This document shows, in pieces, positions 25,671 to 34,751 of a stretch of 64,000 nucleotides of DNA. A model generated the notes under the pieces. It was not told the origin of the DNA and did not search any database. It saw only the letters and a program-made list of their open reading frames with translations. The DNA is from Algibacter luteus. GTDB taxonomy: Bacteria > Bacteroidota > Bacteroidia > Flavobacteriales > Flavobacteriaceae. Within the stretch, counting starts at the first letter, position 1; every line of letters starts with the position of its first letter. The stretch spans positions 620,001 to 684,000 of the forward strand of contig NZ_FQYK01000001.1 in the NCBI RefSeq assembly GCF_900141715.1, in the 5' to 3' direction. Both the position numbers and the translations under genes were made by a program.

Positions 25671-26042
25671 TTATCGGGTATTATGAATTTTTTCCATTTG
25701 ACTCACAAAAGTTTCTGGGTTTATAGGTTTCTCAATGTATCCATCTGCACCAGCTTCTATGGCTTTTTCTTTATCACCGCCCATGGCATACGATGTTACA
25801 GCAATAATCGTGGTGTTTTTAGGCAACCCATTATGCCTTAATTTAATACAAATTTCGTAACCGTCCATATCAGGTAATTGTATATCTATTAAAATAATTT
25901 CTGGATGTTTTTCATGCGCTATTTTTAAACCTCGTGCGCCATTATATGCTTTTAGCACATTATAACCATTATTTTCGAGTAGATATGAAAGCATGTACAT
26001 ATTTTGCTTATTATCTTCAATTATTAAAATGGTTGACTTCAT
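25671..26042 (-). CDS. Single-domain response regulator (CheY/DivK type)
   Basis: 123 residues, all receiver: ILIIEDNKQNMYML, acceptor Asp in IILIDIQLPDMDG (about residue 53), Thr in IIAVTSYAMGGD, and Lys in GYIEKPINPETF. It has no output domain. It sits between the hybrid-type sensor kinase and the sigma-54 activator and starts 15 bp before the latter. It probably shuttles phosphate or competes for it. Confidence 0.9.
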   Translation of the reverse strand: MKSTILIIEDNKQNMYMLSYLLENNGYNVLKAYNGARGLKIAHEKHPEIILIDIQLPDMDGYEICIKLRHNGLPKNTTIIAVTSYAMGGDKEKAIEAGADGYIEKPINPETFVSQMEKIHNTR

Positions 26043-26115
26043 ATTTACTAAGCTAAAAAAGTTGATATTAACACGTTAAAGTCTTAAATATAAACTATTT
26101 GGTGTTATAATTTAA

Positions 26116-28266
26116 TTATTTATTGTCTGAATTTTCCATTGGTAAAGAAAAAGTAAAATTACTTCCTTTTCCTACAGCACTTTCTACTTGAATTGAACCT
26201 CCTAATTTTTCAACTAAATTCTTAGAGATTGCCAACCCAAGCCCCGTACCATCATGATTTCTGCTCAAACCAGTTTCAAGCTGAATAAAAGGCATAAATA
26301 ATTTAGCTAGATTTTTTTTACTTATACCTATGCCTTCATCAATAACTTTTGTAACAAGCATACTATCTTTTATATCTACTTTAACCTTGATGGTGCCTTT
26401 TTTAGAAAACTTAATGGCATTTGAAAGTAAATTAAGCAGAATTTGCTCAACTCGCCTTTCATCACTATTAAGTGTTGCGCGAGTTACCTGAATATCGGTA
26501 TCTATATTTAACCCATTCGCCGAAGCCTGAGGCAATAAAAAGTCTACAACACCATTTAATGTTGCCAAATAATCAAATGGATATAATGACACTTTTAATT
26601 TACCTGCTTCTATTTTAGAAATATCTAAAATATCATTTATTAAACCTAATAAATGCTCGCCACTCTTCTTTACCATGGCAAGTTGCTTTTTTTGTTCTTC
26701 ATTTAGTGGGCCTGCTAATTCTTTTAACAATATTCCCGTAAACCCAATTATGGAATTCATTGGTGTTCTTAATTCGTGCGACATGGTGGCTAAAAATGCA
26801 GACTTCATTAAATCGGCAGATTGTGCTTTCACCTTTTCTTTTTCCAATTCAATTGATTGCGAATTTATATCTTCTAAAAGATTTAATAGTGCATCTTTGC
26901 TATCATTAAGTTCTTCGGTTCTTAAATTCACTATCTTCTCTAAATTGTTTTTATAGTTTAACAATTCCTTTTCGTTATGAACTCTTGCTGTAACATCTTG
27001 CGTTGTTCCAAAGAATTTTATTGGTTTCTGGTTTTTATCATAATAAATTTCGCACTGTTCATCAACATGCTTAATACGCTCACCATCAAGTAATAATCGA
27101 TAAGTTATATGATATGTATTTTTGTTTTTTAAAGTATCTGTATGTGTTTTAAGCACAAAATCTCTATCGTCTGGATGTACGTTATCAAAAAACGCCTCAT
27201 ATGTCACTTCAAAGTTGTTCGGATCTTTTTCAAATATCCTATACATTTCGTCGGACCACGATAATGTATCTAACTCCAAATCCCACTCAAAGCTACCCAA
27301 ACTTGCAATTTGTTGTGCTTTATTTAAATTAGACTCACTTCTTTCTATCTTAACTTTAGATGTTTCATAAATAGATTTCAATTCGGATTCTTGACTAATA
27401 AGTTTAATATTAATAAGCCGTGTTAATCGTTCTGACTGTCCTGCTAAAAACCAAACACCCCAACCACCATTAATTGCAAGTATTAACCCAAAAAGGGCGA
27501 ACCATAAACCAGAATTTAATTCGTTTTGCTTAGGTACTACGTATAGTTTCCATTCTCCGAAAGACATCTCTATTGGAACAGCGAATTCCTTATAATTAGA
27601 CATATCACTATCTAGAAAAAAGTCTTCTTCACCTGTTTTATTATTCACCCTTGAGAGTTGATACATAAAACGTTCATCCCTAGATGTATTTATTTTTAAA
27701 TCATTAAAAAAAGTTGAAAGTGTAGTTATAACTGCTGAAAATCCTGCAAATTTTTCGTTTATAAAAATGGGTTGTCTGCTAATTATGCCAACGCCGCCTT
27801 GTTTTAAATTAACAGGACCTGCAATAAAAAAATCTTTTCTTTTTATTGTGGTTAATACACCGCTAAGCGCCTCATTGCTTTTAAAAATATTAAAACCAAT
27901 AACGTTATTATCTTTTAAAGGATAAACATGCGTGATTGTACCTGTGTTATCAACTAACTCTACAACATCAAAATATTCATGATTATCTAATAATTCAATG
28001 GCGATATCATCAAAATCATCTGGTACTCCATTTCGTTCAACTATATATGCCAGTGCTTTTGTAGCTGAATAACTATACATGACTAATGCTTGTAGTTTTT
28101 CTTTTATTAAACTTACCTCATTATCTATTTCTTCTTTTTGCTTGTTTTCATGCAATAAATATTGCTGATAAGAAATATATTGTGTACTCAGCAATAGAAT
28201 TAAAAATGCAGTTATACCAGCCACCAAAGGTTTTTTTAGTAAACGGTATATGAAACTACTTTTCAT
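26116..28266 (-). CDS. CHASE-type PAS sensor histidine kinase
   Basis: 716 residues: membrane helix near 12-30, an extracytoplasmic CHASE-like domain (LVDNTGTITHVYPLKDNNVIGFNIF, residues ~35-240), a second helix near 255-275, a PAS fold with PAC (~310-440), a coiled coil, a HisKA box with the phosphorylated His near residue 497 (FLATMSHELRTPMN), and HATPase (GTGLGLAISKNLV) at the end. There is no receiver domain in the protein; separate receivers are encoded next. It is likely the input kinase of the signalling island. Confidence 0.9.
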   Translation of the reverse strand: MKSSFIYRLLKKPLVAGITAFLILLLSTQYISYQQYLLHENKQKEEIDNEVSLIKEKLQALVMYSYSATKALAYIVERNGVPDDFDDIAIELLDNHEYFDVVELVDNTGTITHVYPLKDNNVIGFNIFKSNEALSGVLTTIKRKDFFIAGPVNLKQGGVGIISRQPIFINEKFAGFSAVITTLSTFFNDLKINTSRDERFMYQLSRVNNKTGEEDFFLDSDMSNYKEFAVPIEMSFGEWKLYVVPKQNELNSGLWFALFGLILAINGGWGVWFLAGQSERLTRLINIKLISQESELKSIYETSKVKIERSESNLNKAQQIASLGSFEWDLELDTLSWSDEMYRIFEKDPNNFEVTYEAFFDNVHPDDRDFVLKTHTDTLKNKNTYHITYRLLLDGERIKHVDEQCEIYYDKNQKPIKFFGTTQDVTARVHNEKELLNYKNNLEKIVNLRTEELNDSKDALLNLLEDINSQSIELEKEKVKAQSADLMKSAFLATMSHELRTPMNSIIGFTGILLKELAGPLNEEQKKQLAMVKKSGEHLLGLINDILDISKIEAGKLKVSLYPFDYLATLNGVVDFLLPQASANGLNIDTDIQVTRATLNSDERRVEQILLNLLSNAIKFSKKGTIKVKVDIKDSMLVTKVIDEGIGISKKNLAKLFMPFIQLETGLSRNHDGTGLGLAISKNLVEKLGGSIQVESAVGKGSNFTFSLPMENSDNK

Positions 28267-28307
28267 AAAAAAAGAAATTATAGGATTTGTATATTTTATA
28301 AGAAAAT

Positions 28308-30824
28308 TTAATTCTCATCTTTCTTCTGTAGTTCTTTTATAATATTCTTAAGTTCTTTCATTTTTAATTCTCTTCCTACAAACAATTTATTCATACGTTG
28401 TAATTCAGTATTCTTAGCATTAACCTCGGCGGTGCGTTTTTCAACCAATTCTTCTAAGTTATTTTTATGTTTTTCGAGTTCAATTGCAGCTTTTTTACGA
28501 TTTGTAATATCGCGTATTACACCAATGAGGAATATATTGCCTTTTTCGTCTACAAATCTGGTTTTTTTTGTTAGTATGACTCGGCTCTCTCCACCTTTTA
28601 TTTTTAATTCGATTTCATCAGCATATTCTCTTCCAGTTGAAATAACCTGCTTATCGGCTTTTAAATATCTCTCTCGCTTTTCTTCAGGCACATCTTCAGC
28701 AAAAGTTTTTCCAATGATATCTTCTTCTGTCCGATTAAAAAATTTATAAAAAGCATCATTAGCAATAAGGAATTTACTGTTCTGATCTTTAACAAATACA
28801 GGGTCACCAATATTGTTTATAATATTATCTAGGTACCTCTTACTCGCTACAAGTTGTTCTTCTGCGTTTTTAAGCTCAGTAATATCAAGTGCCATACCTA
28901 TATAACTGTATAAGTTATTTTGATTATCATGTACACCAACAGCCCTAGCAGATAACCATGTAATTTTATTCTCCTTGTCCAGAAATCTTAATTCTGAAAC
29001 AAACTCATTTTCGGTTTCTACAGATTGCTTCCATTCTTTTGTAACTCTTTCTCTATCATCTGGATGTATAGCATTTATCCACCCATAACCTAAAGCTTCT
29101 TCAAATGGTCTTCCTGCATATTTTACCCATTCTTCATTCACATAGTTACAAGACCCTAGGCTATCTGTTTGAAAAATAGCAACTGGCACATTTGAGGCAA
29201 GATCTCTAAATAATTTTTCATTTTTAACTATTTGTTCTTCTGCCTTTCGTTGTTCAGTAATATCTCGTGTTACTGCAAGTAATGAAATAATTTTTCCTTT
29301 CGTATTTTTAAAGGGTACTGCATGGGTTTCCATCCATCTTTTGGTGCCTTTAAGCCCTGTTAATTCAAAAATAAGCTTACTAGATTCCCCTTGAAAAACA
29401 TCTTCTATTTGCTTCTTAAATGATTCTTTGTATTCAGAATTCACAAGATTGAGAACAGATAGTCCGTCAACCATTTCAAAGTTTTCGGCTTCAATCATTT
29501 CCAATCCTGCAGGGTTCATGTACAATAACTCGCCCTTACGGTTAAGTTGCTTTATACACTCTGGTTCTGTTTCCAAAATGGTGCGTACATGGTTTTCACT
29601 TTCTTTTACGGTTATTTCTGCTTTTTTCTGTTCGGTTATATCTGTGAAATAAATAGTTAAGCCTTCTGATGATGGATAAACTCTATTTTCAAACCATTTA
29701 TCCATGGGTTCGTAATAATCTTCAAAATATATTGTTTTTTGAGTTTCAACAGCCTCATGGTAGATTTTATAAAAAGAACGATTTACACCATCTGGGAATT
29801 CTGTCCAGATATGTTTACCAATTAAACTCTCAGGTGTTTTACCCATAAATTCTGCTGCTTTTTTATTTAAATAGGTATAGCACCAGTTTGTATCAAGAGA
29901 AACAAATCCGTCTGAAATATTATGCAATGTAGTTTCTAATCGCGACGTTAACTTTTTCTCTACTTTTGCTTTTTCAATTTTTAGATTTTCAAATTGTTTC
30001 CTGTACTTTATTATTGAAAAAATATCTCTTTCTTGTTTAGCTATAAATGAAGTAGTTTCTTTTTCGCCGTCTAAATACCTTATATACAAATACAGTGTTA
30101 AAGAATAAAAAACGGCCGCGATAGATTTACCTATAATATGACTTATTAATGATGTTTTTAGCAGTGGTGTTCCATAAAACAAAGCCAAATTAAAGGCAAA
30201 AGCATCAAACATTAAAATAGTGCCTAAAGATAAGAGTAACACCAAAAAATAAGGTAGATTTTTAAATTTGCTGATTAAAAATTGATAAAGAATAACTATT
30301 AGTAAAAAATCTACAAGTAGTATGACTGTTCCGCTAAATAAGTACTTAAAGTTGATATCATAAAAAGTACCCATTGGGCCCACGATATCGCTCATTTTAC
30401 TAATAATGCCATGTTGTACGTATGTAATTTCAAATACTAACGACATGATTATATTTGAAAGCACCACACCTATAATAAGAGCGCGAGCACTAGCAACACC
30501 TTCTTTTGTATAAATTAATAAAACTGCAAATAAGAGTCCGCTGAATAGTATTATGGAGCCTGGGTATATAACGTAATCTTCAAACAACTTAAAACTAAAG
30601 GAAGTTCCTAAATTGGCTTGCAAATATTGTAAAGCTCCTAAAAGTATATATAGCGGCGCCAAACCAATTTTAGTTCTGAGTTTAAATAAAATAAGTATAC
30701 TCGATACTACAAGTATAAACTCAATGATTATGGTTGCGTAAATTTCCATGCAATAATTCGATGCTTTATATGGATTTAAATCTGCTTTAAATGGAGAAAT
30801 AACCTTTCCAATAGCTACTAACAT
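28308..30824 (-). CDS. Multi-PAS membrane protein with 7-8 helix N-terminal sensor
   Basis: 838 residues. Hydrophobic helices over residues ~26-250 (starting MEIYATIIIEFILVVSS) resemble a VUT/preQ0-type transporter-like membrane module. Four PAS/PAC units follow (~300-790), then a short coiled coil (LQRMNKLFVGRELKMKELKN). No kinase domain follows. The first Met is at 30824, but Met26 at 30749 begins exactly at the first helix and may be the real start. It is the first gene of the island and 42 bp ahead of the kinase. It probably senses a membrane or periplasmic signal and passes it on by protein contact. Confidence 0.8.
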   Translation of the reverse strand: MLVAIGKVISPFKADLNPYKASNYCMEIYATIIIEFILVVSSILILFKLRTKIGLAPLYILLGALQYLQANLGTSFSFKLFEDYVIYPGSIILFSGLLFAVLLIYTKEGVASARALIIGVVLSNIIMSLVFEITYVQHGIISKMSDIVGPMGTFYDINFKYLFSGTVILLVDFLLIVILYQFLISKFKNLPYFLVLLLSLGTILMFDAFAFNLALFYGTPLLKTSLISHIIGKSIAAVFYSLTLYLYIRYLDGEKETTSFIAKQERDIFSIIKYRKQFENLKIEKAKVEKKLTSRLETTLHNISDGFVSLDTNWCYTYLNKKAAEFMGKTPESLIGKHIWTEFPDGVNRSFYKIYHEAVETQKTIYFEDYYEPMDKWFENRVYPSSEGLTIYFTDITEQKKAEITVKESENHVRTILETEPECIKQLNRKGELLYMNPAGLEMIEAENFEMVDGLSVLNLVNSEYKESFKKQIEDVFQGESSKLIFELTGLKGTKRWMETHAVPFKNTKGKIISLLAVTRDITEQRKAEEQIVKNEKLFRDLASNVPVAIFQTDSLGSCNYVNEEWVKYAGRPFEEALGYGWINAIHPDDRERVTKEWKQSVETENEFVSELRFLDKENKITWLSARAVGVHDNQNNLYSYIGMALDITELKNAEEQLVASKRYLDNIINNIGDPVFVKDQNSKFLIANDAFYKFFNRTEEDIIGKTFAEDVPEEKRERYLKADKQVISTGREYADEIELKIKGGESRVILTKKTRFVDEKGNIFLIGVIRDITNRKKAAIELEKHKNNLEELVEKRTAEVNAKNTELQRMNKLFVGRELKMKELKNIIKELQKKDEN

Positions 30825-31176
30825 GAATAGCGCTTAAAATACAGAAGTTTATAAATATACTATTTGTGAGATTAAATTTGAATTAAAATCAGCACAATTT
30901 AATAGAAATTTTGACGGTCGCTCATAATTGAAAGCGAAAAATGGAATGAAAATGATTTATAGTTATGGTAGATTTCTCTGGTACTGTATTGATCTCAGAA
31001 CCTTTATTATATTTTTTATAAATCTTGATGAATTTGCCAAAAAAAGCCCTAATTTCTTAGAGCTTATTTCTTGCCATATAACTTCCCGATTTATGAGGTA
31101 AGTATTCATTTTTAATTTGAAGTTTATAAAACCGAAACCAAATGTATTCGTTCTTTAACTTAATATCTTTTTTGTA
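30825..31176. other. Gene-free stretch with a copy of the tRNA-Asp terminator
   Basis: No open frame or RNA gene is evident. It should hold the promoter of the signalling island near 30830-30900 (AT-rich, with a TATATTTA on the minus strand). It also contains a 41-bp sequence at 31034-31074 almost identical to the terminator of the tRNA-Asp gene. Confidence 0.6.
31034..31074 (-). repeat. 41-bp copy of the tRNA-Asp terminator region
   Basis: It matches 34911-34951 at 39 of 41 positions. On the minus strand it forms AGCTCT/AGGGCT and ends in seven T, so it can terminate transcription of the lipoprotein gene ending at 31177. No tRNA remnant is attached to it. Confidence 0.7.
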
Positions 31177-31791
31177 CTAATGAGCAGGTGGCCCACCACC
31201 ATCATCATCTTCATCGCCACAATCTATCAAATTGGCTTCAAAATACATAGCCCAACTATTACCTCCAAAATCTTCACCTTCAGCCCAAGCAGTTTCGCCA
31301 GATGGACCATCAACTTCTGCATGTGCCGCAAAGCATAAAGTTTCAGTAATTTCACCAATATCAATGGCATACGTAACTTGAGTTGTTCCATCTTCATGCT
31401 CACTCGCATAATCAAAATGGCCAATTTTAGGGTTATTTGCACCTGTTGTCGGGAAACCATCCTCTTCGCAATTACTAATATGTAAATGTGTGGCATCTAA
31501 AACCCAATCGCCATTTGTTGTGTATGTTACAATTAAAAAATCGCCTTCAATGTTTATGGATACTGTTCCTATTTCATGATGTTGACCTGCAATTAAATTT
31601 ACCTCATGACAATAACTAGCTGTAGTTTCATTAGTTGAATTATCAGTCTGAACAACTTCAAAATCTTTATTTTTCTTAGTTGATTTTTCTTGGTTATTAA
31701 TTTGAATATCTGATTGTTCAATGCTTTCTAAGTTACATCCAAAAAACAACAATCCTAGACTCAAAAGAGACATGCGTACAAGATTTTTCAT
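31177..31791 (-). CDS. Lipoprotein with acidic surface domain, function unknown
   Basis: 204 residues. The lipoprotein signal ends at LLFFGC (Cys19). After a polar linker, one domain shows VNLIAGQHHEIGTVSINIEG... TNGDWVLDATHLHIS... CFAAHAEVDG... AWAEGEDFGGNSWAMYF. This pattern (an AGQ...VGTV strand, a TH-L-H strand and AWAEG..F....W..YF) recurs in Bacteroidota surface proteins but has no assigned function that I know. The tail is Asp/Gly-rich. The box TATTTTCGTTG lies 60 bp upstream of its ATG. Confidence 0.65.
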   Translation of the reverse strand: MKNLVRMSLLSLGLLFFGCNLESIEQSDIQINNQEKSTKKNKDFEVVQTDNSTNETTASYCHEVNLIAGQHHEIGTVSINIEGDFLIVTYTTNGDWVLDATHLHISNCEEDGFPTTGANNPKIGHFDYASEHEDGTTQVTYAIDIGEITETLCFAAHAEVDGPSGETAWAEGEDFGGNSWAMYFEANLIDCGDEDDDGGGPPAH

Positions 31792-31989
31792 AACATTTTA
31801 TTAAGTAGGTTAACAACTCAAATTTAGTTCGAATCAGCTTAAAGACAAAATATTTTCGTTGTATGACGTATAATTTTTAAAAATGAAAGCTAAATATTAC
31901 ATATTTTATAGATTAAAGTATTAATTCAATTATACAAGTTCTTAATTTTGTCCCTAACTCAATAAGTATCTTGATTTATTGATAAAAAA

Positions 31990-32012
31990 AACCCACTCTA
32001 ATAGAATGGGTT
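31990..32012 (-). terminator. Terminator after the DUF4382 gene
   Basis: AACCCACTCT-aat-AGAATGGGTT forms a 10-bp stem with one mismatch, flanked by an A-run so that the minus-strand transcript ends in U. It is 28 bp past the stop. Confidence 0.7.
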
Positions 32013-32039
32013 ATTTATTGACTTATAAGGATGTGTTAT

Positions 32040-32876
32040 TTATTCTAATTCAAGAATAATAGTTCCAACTGATTCTACATTACCAACTTCAACATTTACT
32101 TCTAATGATTCATAAGCTATATAGGATTCCTTCATAATCTTAATAATATATCCTCCCGCTTCAAGTCCTTGAATTACAAAATCTCCATTTTCATTAGTTA
32201 ATGTATCCTTTACTAAATCTCCTTCTGTGGTATAAACTTCTATTAATTGGTTTGCAATTGGAGTTTCAATATCTTCAATAATTTCAACAACCTTACCACT
32301 TATTGAGCCTGAATTTACCTCTGCATTCACTTTAATGACTGGTTTTAAAATATATTTTCCTGAATTACCAGCTTTAACAATAGACTTCTGAACATTCCAG
32401 TCTAAAATAAAAGAATATACAAATCCTGCTTCCAATTCTTTATCTAAGTTTAGTTTTAATCCTGATTGTTGAGCACTTGGTGTATCTAATGGAATTAAAT
32501 CATCTTCACCTTCAATTTTTAGGGTATTATTATCACTAAGTACCAATCTTACTTGCTTTAAAAGCCCAACAGGAACAACTTCATCTGTTAATAGCAAACT
32601 ATTACCTGCAATAAGTTCTGTAATATCAACATTTAAAGGATACCCGCTTTCAGGAGTAAAGCTTTGCCAACTTTCGTCTTCTTCTGAAGATCTGTATTGA
32701 ATGTCTATTATCTCAATGTTTACTTGTTCATAATCTCCAGGTTCATCAACTAATTTCAGTTGAATTCTGGCAGTTTCACTTTTATTACTATCTGCATTAT
32801 CACAGTTTACCATTAGCATTAATGCCATCATAGTTATTACTGTTCCAAAAATTGATTTTAAATAATTCATTCTCAT
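32040..32876 (-). CDS. DUF4382 lipoprotein with carboxypeptidase-regulatory-like domain
   Basis: 278 residues (272-276 if a later Met is used). The signal ends at MLMVNC (Cys near 25). The DUF4382 part follows (RIQLKLVDEPGDYEQVNIEIIDIQY... GLLKQVRLVLSDNN), then a beta-sandwich (SGSISGKVVEIIEDIETPIANQLIEV... GDFVIQGLEAGGYIIKI) like carboxypeptidase regulatory domains. It is likely anchored on the outer membrane and binds ligands or surfaces. A box at 32943-32960 resembles the GCATTTCnnCGA repeats at 19226-19280. Confidence 0.82.
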   Translation of the reverse strand: MRMNYLKSIFGTVITMMALMLMVNCDNADSNKSETARIQLKLVDEPGDYEQVNIEIIDIQYRSSEEDESWQSFTPESGYPLNVDITELIAGNSLLLTDEVVPVGLLKQVRLVLSDNNTLKIEGEDDLIPLDTPSAQQSGLKLNLDKELEAGFVYSFILDWNVQKSIVKAGNSGKYILKPVIKVNAEVNSGSISGKVVEIIEDIETPIANQLIEVYTTEGDLVKDTLTNENGDFVIQGLEAGGYIIKIMKESYIAYESLEVNVEVGNVESVGTIILELE

Positions 32877-32942
32877 AACTTCCTTTTTTATAGATAATTA
32901 CAAAAGTAAGACCTCCTTTAAAACTTGTCCTACTATTAACAG

Positions 32943-32960
32943 TATTTTCGTTGAAATGCC
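32943..32960 (-). promoter_or_regulatory. GCATTTCAACGA-type box upstream of the DUF4382 gene
   Basis: On the minus strand this reads GGCATTTCAACGAAAATA, ending about 67 bp before the first ATG at 32876. It resembles the three boxes at 19226-19280 (GCATTTCGTCGA). A partial match with CAACGAAAATA is found at 31851-31861, upstream of the next lipoprotein gene. Regulator unknown. Confidence 0.4.
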
Positions 32961-32979
32961 ACGTTCTTTAACTAATAAA

Positions 32980-33009
32980 TAAAAAGGCTAACCGATAATA
33001 TGGTTAACC
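32980..33009 (-). terminator. Terminator after the Lys/Glu-rich protein gene
   Basis: On the minus strand GGTTAACC and GGTTAGCC pair (8 bp, one G-U) around ATATTATC and are followed by TTTTTATT. Confidence 0.7.
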
Positions 33010-33043
33010 ATTATAAAAACTTTGTGAAGTGCCATTAATTATG

Positions 33044-33622
33044 TTATGACTTTCTCAATTTTTTACCTTTTTCAATTTTCTGTTCCAATGAATCTGTTTC
33101 TTTTTCAATAGCCTCTATCCGTTCCAATTTGTCATTGTACTCTTTATCAGTAATCCTACCTTGACTTTTTTGAGCTTTAAGATTGTCTTTAACTTCCTTT
33201 ACTTTTTCTCGAGCTTTATTCGCTTTCTCCTTTCCTTTCTCTAAGGTAGCCTCAAACTCCTTAGTCTTTTCCTCTTTATTTAGTTTAGCTTGTCTTGCTC
33301 GCTCTTGCCCATAAGCTTTCCCTTCGAGTCCATATTTGTCTTTACCAAATGAATTACCTTCTTTTTCAACCTTTTCAGATTTTTCCTTTTTCTCTTTTTT
33401 AATCTTTTTCTCTACCTTTTCTTTCTTTTGTTTCTTTTGTTTCTTTTGTTTCTTTTCTTTAACTACTTCTTCAACATCTTCATTTAACTCTTTCTTCTCC
33501 TTCTTAATTTTCTTTTCTACTTTTTCCTTTTTTCCAGCTTGTTCAGGTTTTTGAGCAAATCCGATAGTTATACAACCAAATAAAAAAGCAATAATAAATA
33601 ATACTTTTATTGAATTTTTCAT
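33044..33622 (-). CDS. Secreted Lys/Glu-rich coiled-coil protein
   Basis: About 192 residues from the ATG at 33622 (one at 33643 would overlap the previous gene). A signal peptide ends at IGFAQ. Nearly the whole mature part is charged, with KKEKK and KKQKKQKKQ runs and a long helical C-terminal half (KGKEKANKAREKVKEVKDNLK... LEKIEAIEKETDSLEQKIEK), so it should be a periplasmic or surface coiled coil. Function unknown. It is encoded next to a small Glu-rich lipoprotein. Confidence 0.6.
   Translation of the reverse strand: MKNSIKVLFIIAFLFGCITIGFAQKPEQAGKKEKVEKKIKKEKKELNEDVEEVVKEKKQKKQKKQKKEKVEKKIKKEKKEKSEKVEKEGNSFGKDKYGLEGKAYGQERARQAKLNKEEKTKEFEATLEKGKEKANKAREKVKEVKDNLKAQKSQGRITDKEYNDKLERIEAIEKETDSLEQKIEKGKKLRKS
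33422..33456. repeat. 9-bp tandem repeat inside a coding region
   Basis: The unit TTTCTTTTG is repeated about 3.5 times and encodes the alternating Lys/Gln run of the neighbouring secreted protein. Unit length keeps the frame, so changes in copy number would only change protein length. Confidence 0.75.
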
Positions 33623-33632
33623 AATACTAATT

Positions 33633-33842
33633 TTATATTTCATTTAACATGTCATCCAATTTTTTAATGGATGCTTCGATACTTTCTTCTGTACTCTTAA
33701 GTTCTTTAGTAGCCGCTTCTATAGAATCTATTTCTTGTATTAACTCAATTTCATTGCTTTCTGATTGATTTTGATTTTTTTCTTTTCCACCACAACTTAA
33801 AATAAAGCTTGATAGTAAAAGAATTAAAATTTGTTTTTTCAT
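33633..33842 (-). CDS. Small lipoprotein with Glu-rich coiled coil
   Basis: 69 residues from the ATG at 33842: MKKQILILLLSSFILSCGGK with the lipidated Cys at position 17, then NESNEIELIQEIDSIEAA-like heptads. An earlier in-frame Met at 33899 would add 19 residues ahead of the signal sequence and is unlikely. It probably forms a helical pair with the larger Lys/Glu-rich protein encoded 10 bp later. Confidence 0.6.
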   Translation of the reverse strand: MKKQILILLLSSFILSCGGKEKNQNQSESNEIELIQEIDSIEAATKELKSTEESIEASIKKLDDMLNEI

Positions 33843-34123
33843 AATAAATGAGTTTGGATTATCAATATAATTTTGACACTTATTGATGTTATTAGTCACT
33901 TTTTATATCGAGATGTTAAGGCAGCGACCAAGCAAAAAACTTAAAAACCCGAAAAAAAGGCAACGTGAATAACTGCAGATTATTACCCCTAAAATACTAA
34001 ATATCAGATATTTTAACTATATTTAATTATTAACTTCTGTTCTAGAAGTATTGGAATAAAACTTCCCCACAATCTTCACTTTTTAGACCAACTCACTTCT
34101 AAACACTAAAAAAATTATTTGTT

Positions 34124-34693
34124 ATGATTAAATTACTTTTAAAATTAACAGGATGCATCTGCCTGTTAATGGCTTTAGGGCTTTCGTTATCAGGATGCAG
34201 TAACCAAACACTTGCAGACTTGCAAGAAGAAGAAACTTTAGCTACTACTTTGATTGCTAAACAAAGCAAATCAAAAAAGGGCAAATTGAATTTTACAACC
34301 CACTTAAGTGGCGACAACGAAGTGCCAGCCAAAGAGACAAAAGCTACTGGGCAGGTTATAGTTCGGGTAAGTAAAGATGAATCGTCTGTTTATTTTAAAC
34401 TTATTGTTGCCAATGTTCAAACAAACATTTCAGGCTCCCATTTTCATATGGCGCCTGCTGGAACTAATGGAGGCGTTGTTGTTAACCTATTAAATGCTAG
34501 TGACTTTACACCACAAACGGAAGCACCTGTAAATGGCGTTTTAGCAGAAGGAACTATTACAGAAAGCAATTTAGCTGGCGACTTTGCCGGTAATCCATTA
34601 AGTGATCTTATTTCGGCTATTAGGGCTGGCAATATTTACATTAATGTTCATACCGATAAATATGGTAGTGGCGAGTTAAGAGGTCAATTATAA
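34124..34693 (+). CDS. CHRD-domain lipoprotein
   Basis: 189 residues. The lipoprotein signal ends at LSLSGC (Cys25). The rest is one CHRD domain (FTTHLSGDNEVPAKETKATG... SGSHFHMAPAGTNGGVVVNL... GNIYINVHTDKYGSGELRGQL). CHRD domains occur in chordin and in many bacterial surface proteins; their bacterial role is unknown. It has a single promoterless-looking AT-rich upstream gap with a 6-5-6 inverted repeat at 34033-34049, and its own terminator. Confidence 0.87.
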   Translation: MIKLLLKLTGCICLLMALGLSLSGCSNQTLADLQEEETLATTLIAKQSKSKKGKLNFTTHLSGDNEVPAKETKATGQVIVRVSKDESSVYFKLIVANVQTNISGSHFHMAPAGTNGGVVVNLLNASDFTPQTEAPVNGVLAEGTITESNLAGDFAGNPLSDLISAIRAGNIYINVHTDKYGSGELRGQL

Positions 34694-34713
34694 TTTAAAA
34701 TTCCTACAAAAAT

Positions 34714-34751
34714 AAAACCCTAGTTGAAATCAACTTTCATACTAGGGTTTT
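34714..34751 (+). terminator. Terminator after the CHRD gene
   Basis: AAAACCCTAGT ... ACTAGGGTTTT is an 11-bp stem with a 16-nt loop, followed by TTATT, 20 bp past the stop. Confidence 0.85.

Noticed and set aside
31227-31496. Minus-strand frame inside the acidic lipoprotein gene
   Set aside because: Same strand, other frame; Leu/Ile/Met-rich shadow without signal or motif, while the main frame has a lipoprotein signal.
33336-33554. Plus-strand frame of Phe/Ser/Cys runs
   Set aside because: It is the complement of the Lys/Glu-rich repeat region and has only low-complexity sequence.
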